Assembly: GCA_902406135.1 (NCBI GenBank)
Contig: CABPCX010000010.1
Span: 1 to 16,897 of the forward strand
From: an uncultured Eubacteriales bacterium
Lineage (GTDB): Bacteria; Bacillota; Clostridia; Lachnospirales; Anaerotignaceae
Direction: 5' to 3'
Length of the DNA: 16,897 nt
Shown: piece by piece, positions 1 to 5,909 of the stretch
Position numbering within the stretch: position 1 is the stretch's first letter
Layout: each line of letters starts with the position of its first letter
Made by a program: the position numbers and the translations under genes
The notes under the pieces: generated by a model
The model's input: only the letters and a program-made list of their open reading frames with translations
What the model was told of the DNA's origin: nothing
Database searches by the model: none

Positions 1-314
1 CCGCCGATAACGCTGTAGTAGCTGAGAATGATGAATGGTGCAAGGACACCAAATATACCTACGATTTTTGCTTTGGGATGAACTATTTTATAACTCTGAA
101 CGGGGTCTCTTCCTGTATAACGTCCGAGGCTCATTTCAAGCATCATAACAGGTATACCTAAAATGAGTACGAAAATCAGATAGGTTATAAGAAATGTAAA
201 ACCACCGTTACGCCCCATTAAGTACGGGAATTTCCACAGGTTTCCCAGGCCTATGGCAGAACCCGCAGCGGCGAGGAGAAAGCCTATACGGCTTGCCCAT
301 TGCTTCTGACTCAT
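1..314 (-). CDS. Sodium:neurotransmitter symporter family (NSS/SNF) transporter, N-terminal part
   Basis: Only the first 104 codons are inside the window; the gene continues past position 1. The protein opens with MSQKQWASRIGFLLAAAGSA and then GLGNLWKFPYL, the unwound first transmembrane helix of the LeuT/MhsT fold that carries part of the sodium and substrate sites. The segment GGFTFLITYLIFVLILGIP is TM2, followed by the conserved E(M)SLGRYTGR stretch and the start of TM3. By family knowledge this is an inner-membrane Na+-dependent importer of amino acids; the exact substrate cannot be told from this part. The ATG at 314 has an AGGAGG ribosome binding site at 324-329 and a sigma-A-like promoter at 357-385. 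It is divergent from the acetyltransferase gene. Family is confident; specificity is unknown. Confidence 0.93.
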   Translation of the reverse strand, partial: MSQKQWASRIGFLLAAAGSAIGLGNLWKFPYLMGRNGGFTFLITYLIFVLILGIPVMMLEMSLGRYTGRDPVQSYKIVHPKAKIVGIFGVLAPFIILSYYSVIG

Positions 315-356
315 AATAAAAATCCTCCTATATACCAATTCTTTTGTTATCGTTGT

Positions 357-385
357 ATTATAGCATATTTTGTCCTAAAATCCAA
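357..385 (-). promoter_or_regulatory. Sigma-A promoter of the symporter gene
   Basis: On the minus strand, TTGGAT (385-380) and TATAAT (362-357) are separated by 17 nt. The -10 is preceded by TGC, making an extended -10 element. A dyad CCAAT-gatt-ATTGG (382-395) overlaps the -35 box and could be an operator. Promoter strength is inferred from consensus match only. Confidence 0.75.
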
Positions 386-544
386 TGATTATTGGGTCTA
401 TGGAAGTATTTTATTGTTTACATAGAATTAAACATCAGTATAGGATAAAAATTGGTATGCTTTGTATAAAAATATGTACAATCGTGTTTTAGTATTATGG
501 CAAATGTTTTAATAGTTTTTAGCACTGAAGCGTATTATTTTAAC

Positions 545-573
545 TTGACAGTTAACAAATATAATATTATGTA
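545..573 (+). promoter_or_regulatory. Candidate promoter of the sugar acetyltransferase gene
   Basis: A perfect TTGACA -35 box (545-550) is followed after 17 nt by TATGTA (568-573), a weak -10. Alternative hexamers TATTAT (565-570) and TATAAT (560-565) lie too close to the -35. The following gene starts about 55 nt downstream. The -35 is convincing and the exact -10 is not. Confidence 0.45.
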
Positions 574-627
574 CAGAGTCTGTTTGTGATAAAATAGATA
601 GAAATCAAAAATAAAAGAGGTAAAAAT

Positions 628-1221
628 ATGGATTTTAAAGAAATAATGATGAAAAATACAGGATACTGTTCAATGCATACAGATATGCCCGGAGACCTTC
701 AGCAGAAGGCCAAGGAGCTCTGCTGGGAATATAACCAGACAAGACCTTCAGAGCAGGAAAAAAGAAGCACAATACTTAAGGAGCTGTTAGGCACCTGCCA
801 TCCGCTTACATTTATTGAACCTTCATTCAGATGTGACTACGGGTTTAATATCCACACAAAGGGGCTTGCGGTAATAAACTATAACTGCGTAATACTGGAT
901 ACATCTCCCGTATACATAGGGGCAAATGCATTTATCGCTCCGGGAGTATGTATTGCCTGCTCGGGACATGCCATACTGTCTGAGCAGAGGGCTCAAGGCA
1001 TAGGCACCTCAAAGCCCATAACAATAGAAGATGACGTATGGATTGGGGCAAACTCAACCGTATGCGGAGGAGTAACCATAGGAAAGGGAAGTATAATAGG
1101 CGCAGGCAGTGTAGTAAATAAAGATATACCGTCCGGAGTTATTGCGGCGGGAAATCCCTGCAGGGTCATAAGGAAAATAACAGAAAAAGACCGAATTGAA
1201 CATCTTGGAGAAATGAAATAA
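628..1221 (+). CDS. Sugar O-acetyltransferase, maltose/galactoside acetyltransferase type (hexapeptide repeat)
   Basis: The 197-residue product matches the MAT/LacA/NodL family in length and layout. An N-terminal maltose-acetyltransferase helical segment (about residues 22-65) precedes a left-handed parallel beta-helix of hexapeptide repeats (VYIGANAFIAPGVCI, then DDVWIGANSTVCGGVTIG, KGSIIGAGSVV). The catalytic histidine is His114 in CSGHAI. GNPCRVIRKI near the end is the usual C-terminal signature of these trimeric cytoplasmic enzymes. They move acetyl from acetyl-CoA to a sugar hydroxyl; the acceptor here is unknown. The ATG at 628 follows AGAGGT with about 7 nt spacing. It stands alone as a transcription unit, with a candidate promoter at 545-573 and a terminator at 1235-1264. 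Family assignment is firm; physiological substrate is inferred at best. Confidence 0.92.
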   Translation: MDFKEIMMKNTGYCSMHTDMPGDLQQKAKELCWEYNQTRPSEQEKRSTILKELLGTCHPLTFIEPSFRCDYGFNIHTKGLAVINYNCVILDTSPVYIGANAFIAPGVCIACSGHAILSEQRAQGIGTSKPITIEDDVWIGANSTVCGGVTIGKGSIIGAGSVVNKDIPSGVIAAGNPCRVIRKITEKDRIEHLGEMK

Positions 1222-1234
1222 ATTTTGAATAACA

Positions 1235-1264
1235 AAAAAGACCTGATAACTTTCAGGTCTTTTT
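1235..1264. terminator. Bidirectional Rho-independent terminator
   Basis: AAAAAGACCTGA (1235-1246) pairs with TCAGGTCTTTTT (1253-1264) around a 6-nt loop. The A-run and T-run flanking the GACCTGA/TCAGGTC core let it end transcription from both sides. It lies between the convergent acetyltransferase gene and the small regulator gene. Confidence 0.9.
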
Positions 1265-1271
1265 AAAATAT

Positions 1272-1475
1272 TTATTTTTTATATTCCAGAATGTCACCGG
1301 GCTGGCAGTCAAGGGCTTCGCATATGGATTCCAATGTGGAAAATCTTATGGCCTTTGCCTTTCCGGTCTTTAGTATTGATAAATTAGCCATGGTTATGCC
1401 GACTTTTTCCGATAATTCGGTAAGGCTCATTTTTCTTTTTGCAAGCATTACGTCCATATTTATTATAATTGCCAT
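1272..1475 (-). CDS. Small Cro/C1-type (XRE) helix-turn-helix regulator, YozG-like
   Basis: The 67-residue product is almost entirely one helix-turn-helix domain. The core runs MSLTELSEKVGITMANLSIL (residues 16-35) and continues through RFSTLESICEALDCQPGDIL, the standard ending of Cro/C1 domains. It has no ligand-binding domain, so it probably acts as a dimeric DNA-binding repressor. The start is ATG at 1475 with GAGGTGAG just upstream, and this site overlaps the stop codon of the preceding membrane-protein gene (9-nt gap), so translation of the two is probably coupled. Small regulators of this type commonly sit next to DUF2975 proteins, as here. Target is unknown, and autoregulation of this pair is the simplest inference. 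It ends at a shared bidirectional terminator. Confidence 0.9.
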   Translation of the reverse strand: MAIIINMDVMLAKRKMSLTELSEKVGITMANLSILKTGKAKAIRFSTLESICEALDCQPGDILEYKK

Positions 1476-1484
1476 ATACTCACC

Positions 1485-1961
1485 TCATATCGTTAAATCA
1501 CTTTCGGCCTTAATATCCACGGCTTCCTGAAGGAGCCTTTGAAGCACTGCGGCAAAGACTGCTATAACGGCTGAAACAAATATGGGAACAAGGCCCATAA
1601 GTATTGCGCCCGGGGCATCGTCCTTATCCGCAAGCAGAAATATAAAAGGCATTATCAATACATACAGTCCGCTTATTGAAAAGGCACAGAGTTTTATTTT
1701 GCCAAGAGCAGTTACGGACGGCGGGGTGAAAGCCATGCTGCTGTCTATATAATTCAAAAGCTTAAATGCCATATATAAAGCGGTATAAAATGGTATAGTC
1801 GTAATGTATATGCCCGTAAGTATTGGGTATATTGAATTGGCGTAGGCCGGGCTTACAGGGTTCTTTATAAGGAAGAAAAACATCAGCAGACATATTATAA
1901 AAATAACAGCTGCCACTAACAAAATAGAAAGACGCAGAAAAAGGGTCGTTTTCCTTTTCAG
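1485..1961 (-). CDS. DUF2975 family membrane protein (probable CTG start)
   Basis: The product has four predicted membrane segments: LVAAVIFIICLLMFFFLI, SIYPILTGIYITTIPFYTALYMAF, AFSISGLYVLIMPFIFLLA, and ILMGLVPIFVSAVIAVFAAVL, with a short polar C-terminus. This layout and the neighbouring small Cro/C1 regulator match the DUF2975 family, whose function is unknown. The start needs care. A TTG at 1922 has no ribosome binding site. The CTG at 1961, 13 codons upstream in the same frame, follows AGGTGG (1971-1966) and adds the charged N-terminus MKRKTTLFLRLSI, which resembles the usual DUF2975 beginning. That gives 158 residues. Transcription probably starts from a promoter at 1989-2017. The stop overlaps the ribosome binding site of the regulator gene, so the two genes form an operon. 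Confidence 0.8.
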   Translation of the reverse strand: MKRKTTLFLRLSILLVAAVIFIICLLMFFFLIKNPVSPAYANSIYPILTGIYITTIPFYTALYMAFKLLNYIDSSMAFTPPSVTALGKIKLCAFSISGLYVLIMPFIFLLADKDDAPGAILMGLVPIFVSAVIAVFAAVLQRLLQEAVDIKAESDLTI

Positions 1962-1988
1962 AGTACCACCTCATTATTTTTTTATTAT

Positions 1989-2017
1989 ATATTAGTACAT
2001 TGTATATCGAAAATCAA
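1989..2017 (-). promoter_or_regulatory. Candidate promoter of the DUF2975-regulator operon
   Basis: On the minus strand TTGATT (2017-2012) and TAATAT (1994-1989) are 17 nt apart, and the predicted start of the membrane-protein gene lies about 30 nt downstream. Both hexamers are imperfect. Three GTTTAC/GTAAAC hexamers (2053-2058, 2078-2083, 2100-2105) lie upstream and might be regulator sites. Confidence 0.4.
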
Positions 2018-2106
2018 TAAAAAATTATCTATAAACAATATTAATAGATATAGTTTACCTGCAAATATGTCCGAATTGTAAACATAATATTATTTTTCTG
2101 TAAACT

Positions 2107-2133
2107 TTAGCACTCACCTATTGACAGTGCTAA
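2107..2133 (+). promoter_or_regulatory. CIRCE operator (HrcA binding site) of hsp20
   Basis: TTAGCACTC (2107-2115), nine spacer bases, then CAGTGCTAA (2125-2133). Established CIRCE is TTAGCACTC-N9-GAGTGCTAA, so there is one mismatch in 18 conserved positions. It overlaps the -35 box of the hsp20 promoter, where bound HrcA would block RNA polymerase. Confidence 0.93.
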
Positions 2134-2149
2134 CAAAAAGAGTTATAAC
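2121..2149 (+). promoter_or_regulatory. hsp20 promoter
   Basis: TTGACA (2121-2126), 17-nt spacer, TATAAC (2144-2149). The -35 box is embedded in the CIRCE element. Transcription would start near 2156, giving a leader of roughly 75 nt before the ATG. Confidence 0.88.
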
Positions 2150-2231
2150 ATAGTTGTTCCAAAAGAGAAGAGACCAAAAAGGTATCCCTCATAGGGGCAT
2201 AGGATAAGCGTAATGATTGGAGGAATGACTT

Positions 2232-2675
2232 ATGTTACCTAGTATTTTTGGTGAAAACTTATTTGATGATTTCTTTAACGATGATTTTGATATGATCCCC
2301 AGATTTGGCGGACGCAATCCCATATACGGAAAACATGCTAAAAACATTATGAAAACAGATATCAGGGAAACTGATAACACATATGAGATCGACGTTGACC
2401 TTCCCGGATTCAGCAAAAACGAAATTAACGTAGACCTGAAAAACGGCTATATGACTATCAGCGCTACAAAGGGAATCGATAAAAAAGAAGAAAACAAAAA
2501 CGGAAAATATATCCGTCAGGAACGTTATGAAGGTTCCTGCAGCCGTTCATTCTATGTCGGAGATGTTAAACCTTCAGATGTATCCGCAAAATATGAAGAC
2601 GGAATTTTGAGAATATCCCTTCCTAAGCTTGATAATAAACAGCTTCCCGGAAGCTCATCTATCAACATTATGTAA
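2232..2675 (+). CDS. Hsp20 / alpha-crystallin family small heat-shock protein
   Basis: The 147-residue product has the expected three-part layout. A short acidic, aromatic N-terminal arm (MLPSIFGENLFDDFFNDDFD) is followed by the alpha-crystallin beta-sandwich (about residues 40-135). This contains VDLPGFSKNEINVDL, RYEGSCSRSFYVG and the hallmark YEDGILRISLPK. A C-terminal INI (residues 144-146) is the I-x-I motif that docks into a neighbouring subunit during oligomer assembly. Members are ATP-independent cytoplasmic holdase chaperones that keep unfolding proteins soluble. The ATG at 2232 follows GGAGG at about 8 nt. Regulation is legible: a near-consensus promoter overlapped by a CIRCE site, so HrcA repression with heat induction is expected. 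It is monocistronic, ending at a strong terminator (2691-2715). Confidence 0.97.
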   Translation: MLPSIFGENLFDDFFNDDFDMIPRFGGRNPIYGKHAKNIMKTDIRETDNTYEIDVDLPGFSKNEINVDLKNGYMTISATKGIDKKEENKNGKYIRQERYEGSCSRSFYVGDVKPSDVSAKYEDGILRISLPKLDNKQLPGSSSINIM

Positions 2676-2690
2676 ATAAGTTTTATAAAG

Positions 2691-2715
2691 CTGCCGCATA
2701 TGCGGCAGTTTTTTT
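2691..2715 (+). terminator. Rho-independent terminator of hsp20
   Basis: CTGCCGC (2691-2697) pairs with GCGGCAG (2702-2708) around an ATAT loop and is followed by seven T residues (2709-2715), 15 nt past the hsp20 stop codon. Confidence 0.95.
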
Positions 2716-2864
2716 ATGCCCGTTTGAAGGGTCATAATATAAGTCTTTTAAGAAGCCAGTAATTTTATGAAAATCTTAATAATTTCTTATATATTAATTG
2801 CTGAAAAGGATTAAGCCTTCTGCTATGCTATAGGTTGAAAAAGATAGGAAGGGGCTGGGGTGTT

Positions 2865-3560
2865 ATGCAGTATAAAATACTTGTTGTTGATGACGAGAAA
2901 GAAATAGCCGACCTTGTAACTCTTTACTTAAAAAGTGAAGGATTTTTGGTTTTTGAGTTTTATAATGCCACGGACGCACTGAAATGCATAGAGAAAGAGG
3001 AGCTGGACCTGGCTGTATTAGACGTAATGCTTCCGGATATGAGCGGGTATGAGCTTTGCAGTAAAATAAGGGAAAAATATCAGTATCCCGTAATTATGCT
3101 TACGGCAAAGGGCGAAGAAATGGACAGGATAATGGGGCTTACTTTAGGAGCGGACGACTATATAACAAAGCCGTTTTTCCCCTTGGAGATGGTGGCAAGG
3201 GTTAAGGCACAGCTCAGGAGATATAAAAAATATAACGGAAATACGGAAGAGGATAAGGACGTTATAACATATTCGGGCCTGGTACTGAATCTTAAGACCC
3301 ATGAATGTACGTTAAACGAAAAGCCTCTGGTGCTTACGCCTACGGAGTTTACAATCCTTCGTATTCTGTGCCAGAATAAAGGTAATATCGTAAGTGCGGA
3401 GGAACTTTTTCATCAGGTCTGGGGTGACCAATATTTCAATAAGAGCAATAATACGATAACGGTTCATATAAGGCATCTAAGAGAAAAAATGAACGATTCC
3501 TTTGAAAATCCGAAATATATAAAGACAGTATGGGGGTACGGATATAAAATTGAAAAGTAA
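2865..3560 (+). CDS. vanR: VanR-like OmpR/PhoB-family response regulator
   Basis: The product has a receiver domain (residues 1-115) and a winged-helix DNA-binding domain (about 130-231). In the receiver the acidic pair is Asp9-Asp10, the phospho-acceptor is Asp53 (AVLDVMLPDMSG), the switch residue is Thr80 and the conserved lysine is Lys102 (ITKPF). Long stretches, such as GADDYITKPF, KAQLRRYKK, LTPTEFTILRILC, SNNTITVHIRHLREKMND and NPKYIKTVWGYGYKIEK, closely resemble enterococcal VanR as I remember it. I chose the ATG at 2865 (231 residues) because it gives the standard MxxKILVVDDE beginning; an in-frame TTG at 2835 would add ten unusual residues. It overlaps the kinase gene by 11 nt. No vanH/vanA/vanX genes are present, so its target is more likely cell-wall maintenance, such as the carboxypeptidase gene downstream. 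Confidence 0.93.
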   Translation: MQYKILVVDDEKEIADLVTLYLKSEGFLVFEFYNATDALKCIEKEELDLAVLDVMLPDMSGYELCSKIREKYQYPVIMLTAKGEEMDRIMGLTLGADDYITKPFFPLEMVARVKAQLRRYKKYNGNTEEDKDVITYSGLVLNLKTHECTLNEKPLVLTPTEFTILRILCQNKGNIVSAEELFHQVWGDQYFNKSNNTITVHIRHLREKMNDSFENPKYIKTVWGYGYKIEK

Positions 3561-4689
3561 CAGGTTTAAATATTTAAAACTCGCCGTTATAAGCTTGGCG
3601 GCATTTATAATATGGAATTTTATATGCTCCGTTGTAGACGATGTTTTTAACGGAGTGTTTATGGACTGGTTTACTGAAAACTATATGGTTGAGCGCTATA
3701 CGACGGACTTTTACGGAAATAATGTTCTGATGTGGGAGCCGGCCTGGGGACAGATTAAGTCTCTGATTTTTAACACTACGGTTGTTGTGGTGGTTTTATC
3801 GGCAGGAATAATATATGTGGTTTCGTCGGTTAAGATAAAGACAAAGAATAAAGAAACCATTTCCGAAATAAGCGGTATGCTGCATGACTATATGACAGGG
3901 GATAAGGAGGCCACTGCGGTTTTTCCTAAGGAGTACGCGGAAATATCGGCACAGATGGCTGAAATAAAGTCAACAATACAGCATCATGAGCAGGTGCTTA
4001 AGGAAGAAGCGGCACGAAAAAACGACTTGATAACATACCTTGCCCATGACTTAAAAACACCGCTTACGTCTGTCATTGGGTATATGAGCCTTTTGGACGA
4101 AATTGAGGATATGCCGAAGGAACAGCAGAAAAAGTATATCCATATTACATTGGATAAGGCCAGACGCCTTGAAAGCCTTATAAATGAATTTTTTGATATA
4201 ACCCGTTATAATCTCCAGCATATTGAAGTAGAAAAGGAAACCATAGACCTTAAATATATGTTTGTGCAGATGACTGACGAATTTTATCCTGTGCTTAAGG
4301 CCCATGGCAATACGGCCGAGCTGGATATTGACGATGATATGACGGTATATGGAGATTCAGACAAACTTGCCAGGGTATTTAACAACATACTTAAAAATGC
4401 CATAGCCTACAGTTATGCGGATACTCCCATAAAAATATGGGCAAAACAGACTGAAGAGGCAGTGGAAATATATATCAAAAATAAGGGCAAGACCATACCG
4501 AAACAAAAACTTGACGCTATTTTTGAGAAGTTTTTCAGGCTTGATGAAGCCAGAAGGACAAACACCGGAGGGGCAGGTCTGGGTCTGGCCATTGCAAAGG
4601 AAATTGTCACCCTCCATGGCGGAGAAATATCGGCGGTTAGCGAAAATGAGGAAACAACTTTCTGTGTATCTCTGCCGCTGAAAAATTAA
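3550..4689 (+). CDS. vanS: VanS-like membrane sensor histidine kinase
   Basis: The 379-residue kinase has two membrane helices (about 9-28 and 74-93) enclosing a short outside loop of about 45 residues. A linker/HAMP-like region (about 100-150) follows, then the dimerization helix with phospho-acceptor His166 in YLAHDLKTPLTSVIGY. The HATPase domain shows the N box (FNNILKNA, Asn279/Asn283), a G1-like NKGKTIP and the G2 motif GGAGLGLAIAKEI (from 340). The catalytic half resembles VanS strongly (MTDEFYP, DKLARVFNNILKNA, FEKFFRLDEAR); the sensor loop is the least conserved part, so the ligand cannot be inferred. The start is TTG at 3550, overlapping the regulator gene by 11 nt, which suggests translational coupling. 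It phosphorylates the adjacent regulator by family logic. Confidence 0.93.
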   Translation: MKSNRFKYLKLAVISLAAFIIWNFICSVVDDVFNGVFMDWFTENYMVERYTTDFYGNNVLMWEPAWGQIKSLIFNTTVVVVVLSAGIIYVVSSVKIKTKNKETISEISGMLHDYMTGDKEATAVFPKEYAEISAQMAEIKSTIQHHEQVLKEEAARKNDLITYLAHDLKTPLTSVIGYMSLLDEIEDMPKEQQKKYIHITLDKARRLESLINEFFDITRYNLQHIEVEKETIDLKYMFVQMTDEFYPVLKAHGNTAELDIDDDMTVYGDSDKLARVFNNILKNAIAYSYADTPIKIWAKQTEEAVEIYIKNKGKTIPKQKLDAIFEKFFRLDEARRTNTGGAGLGLAIAKEIVTLHGGEISAVSENEETTFCVSLPLKN

Positions 4690-4717
4690 CGGGCGTTAAT
4701 ATTTTCTTATGCTTTTC

Positions 4718-4746
4718 TTAAAGACAGGACAATTTAATATTAAAAT
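4718..4746 (+). promoter_or_regulatory. Candidate promoter of the D,D-carboxypeptidase gene
   Basis: TTAAAG (4718-4723), 17-nt spacer, TAAAAT (4741-4746). The -10 is good and the -35 poor, as at activator-dependent promoters. A weak hairpin ATTAAC-GGGC-GTTAAT (4685-4700) at the kinase stop codon lies just upstream. Control by the VanR-like regulator is only an inference from position. Confidence 0.35.
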
Positions 4747-4751
4747 ACCGA

Positions 4752-4790
4752 AAGCCTGTGTTCGTTAGAATAAATAATGAGCACAGGCTT
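4752..4790. repeat. 9-bp inverted repeat in the leader of the carboxypeptidase gene
   Basis: AAGCCTGTG (4752-4760) is perfectly complementary to CACAGGCTT (4782-4790) across a 21-nt A+T-rich loop. No proper T-run follows, so it is a poor terminator. It could be a 5'-leader hairpin or a DNA operator half-site pair. Confidence 0.55.
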
Positions 4791-4820
4791 ATTTACGTTT
4801 TAAAGAAAGGCAGGCAGGGT

Positions 4821-5831
4821 ATGCAGAATTACAGGATGAATAACAGATATGAAATGCAGAGGAGAAAAAAGAAAAGAAGAAGGAAGAGAATCCGTTTTAT
4901 TAAAAATCTTTTCTTAGTCATTATCATTGCCGCTTTACTTATGTTTTTAGTTAAAGTATTTGTGCTGCATGGAGGGGCAGAGAGTATTATACAGTTATCA
5001 GAGAACTACATCAGCGGTGAAGATGAAGACGTTGAAGAAAATATAGACTTAGGGGGATTATACAGCCCCTATGCGGTACTGGTGGATTTGGATACTGGAG
5101 AGACCATAGGCGACCGTAAAGATACGGAAAAAATATATCCAGCATCCATGACAAAAATTATGACAGCCATAGTTGCCATTGAAAACACTCCGGACCTTGA
5201 AAAGACCATAACAATGCCCTATGACATATACAGTGGGCTTTATGCCCAAAACGCTTCAATGGCAGGTTTTCAGCCGGGAGAAGAAGCCAAGATGATTGAC
5301 CTGATATACGGAATGTTACTTCCTTCCGGAGCGGAATGCTGTCTTGCGGCCGCCTGGGATATGGCAGGGTCCGAAGAAGCCTTTGTGGATTTGATGAATG
5401 AAAAGGCCAAAGAGCTGGGAATGAACGATACGCATTTTAAAAATACTACGGGCCTCCATGACCCGGAGCATTATTCGACGGTGAGGGATATTTCCGTACT
5501 TTTAAAATACGCCCTTGAAAACGAAACTTTCAGACAGGTTTTTACAAGCAGCCGATACAGTACGGGCTCTACTGAGCAGCATCCGGGAGGATTTACTTTT
5601 TACAGTACGGTACTTTCGTATTTGGACGGAAGTGAGATAGAAAACGGCGCTGTACTGGGAGGAAAGAGCGGATATACCGAAGAAGCGGGTTTATGTCTTG
5701 CAAGCCTCGCTGAGGTAAACGGAAAAGAGTATATACTTGTTACGGCAGGAGCCCAGGGAGACCACCAGACCGAGCAGTATCATATCCTTGATGCGGTAGA
5801 TGTTTATAACCGTATCGGAAAGGAATTTTAA
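4821..5831 (+). CDS. Membrane-anchored serine-type D-alanyl-D-alanine carboxypeptidase (peptidase S11 family)
   Basis: The 336-residue product starts with a very basic cytoplasmic tail (RRKKKRRRKR) and a single membrane anchor (about 28-48), followed by an extracellular S11 penicillin-binding domain. The catalytic S-x-x-K is SMTK (Ser109, Lys112). The usual SGN motif reads SGA (169-171) and the usual KTG reads KSG (282-284). The C-terminal beta domain of DacA/PBP5-like enzymes is missing. Such enzymes trim the terminal D-Ala from peptidoglycan pentapeptides, limiting crosslinking. I chose the ATG at 4821, after AAAGG/GGCAGG; an in-frame GTG at 4758 lies inside an inverted repeat. It follows the VanRS-like pair on the same strand after 131 nt. 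The altered motifs leave activity somewhat open. Confidence 0.9.
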   Translation: MQNYRMNNRYEMQRRKKKRRRKRIRFIKNLFLVIIIAALLMFLVKVFVLHGGAESIIQLSENYISGEDEDVEENIDLGGLYSPYAVLVDLDTGETIGDRKDTEKIYPASMTKIMTAIVAIENTPDLEKTITMPYDIYSGLYAQNASMAGFQPGEEAKMIDLIYGMLLPSGAECCLAAAWDMAGSEEAFVDLMNEKAKELGMNDTHFKNTTGLHDPEHYSTVRDISVLLKYALENETFRQVFTSSRYSTGSTEQHPGGFTFYSTVLSYLDGSEIENGAVLGGKSGYTEEAGLCLASLAEVNGKEYILVTAGAQGDHQTEQYHILDAVDVYNRIGKEF

Positions 5832-5844
5832 AACCAACACATAT

Positions 5845-5881
5845 AAAAAGTCCGGACAGGCTGTATAAAACCCGTCCGGAC
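5845..5881. terminator. Terminator hairpin between convergent carboxypeptidase gene and importer operon
   Basis: GTCCGGAC at 5850-5857 and again at 5874-5881 form the arms (each arm is itself a palindrome), with two extra pairs inside after one mismatch. On the minus strand the hairpin is followed by five T residues (5849-5845), so it is a good terminator for the leftward operon. On the plus strand the following tract is not T-rich. Confidence 0.8.
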
Positions 5882-5909
5882 CTATATAATGGAGTATTTG
5901 AAAATTCTT

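Larger units (their letters stand above)
315..627. other. Intergenic region between divergent symporter and acetyltransferase genes
   Basis: This A+T-rich stretch of 313 bases holds no credible coding frame. It contains the symporter promoter near its left end (357-385) and a candidate promoter for the acetyltransferase near its right end (545-573). The middle (about 400-540) shows nothing I can name: no riboswitch-like conserved core, terminator or long repeat. Confidence 0.6.

Noticed and set aside
1762..1974. Minus-strand open frame starting with ATG just after AGGTGG-like bases
   Set aside because: It runs in another frame through the DUF2975 gene, has no family-like composition and ends within it. 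The membrane-protein frame has continuous hydrophobic helices and fits the family.
2865..5831. A glycopeptide-resistance (van) operon
   Set aside because: No D-Ala-D-Lac or D-Ala-D-Ser ligase, dehydrogenase, racemase or VanX-type dipeptidase is present. The carboxypeptidase is a serine S11 enzyme, not the metallo VanY.
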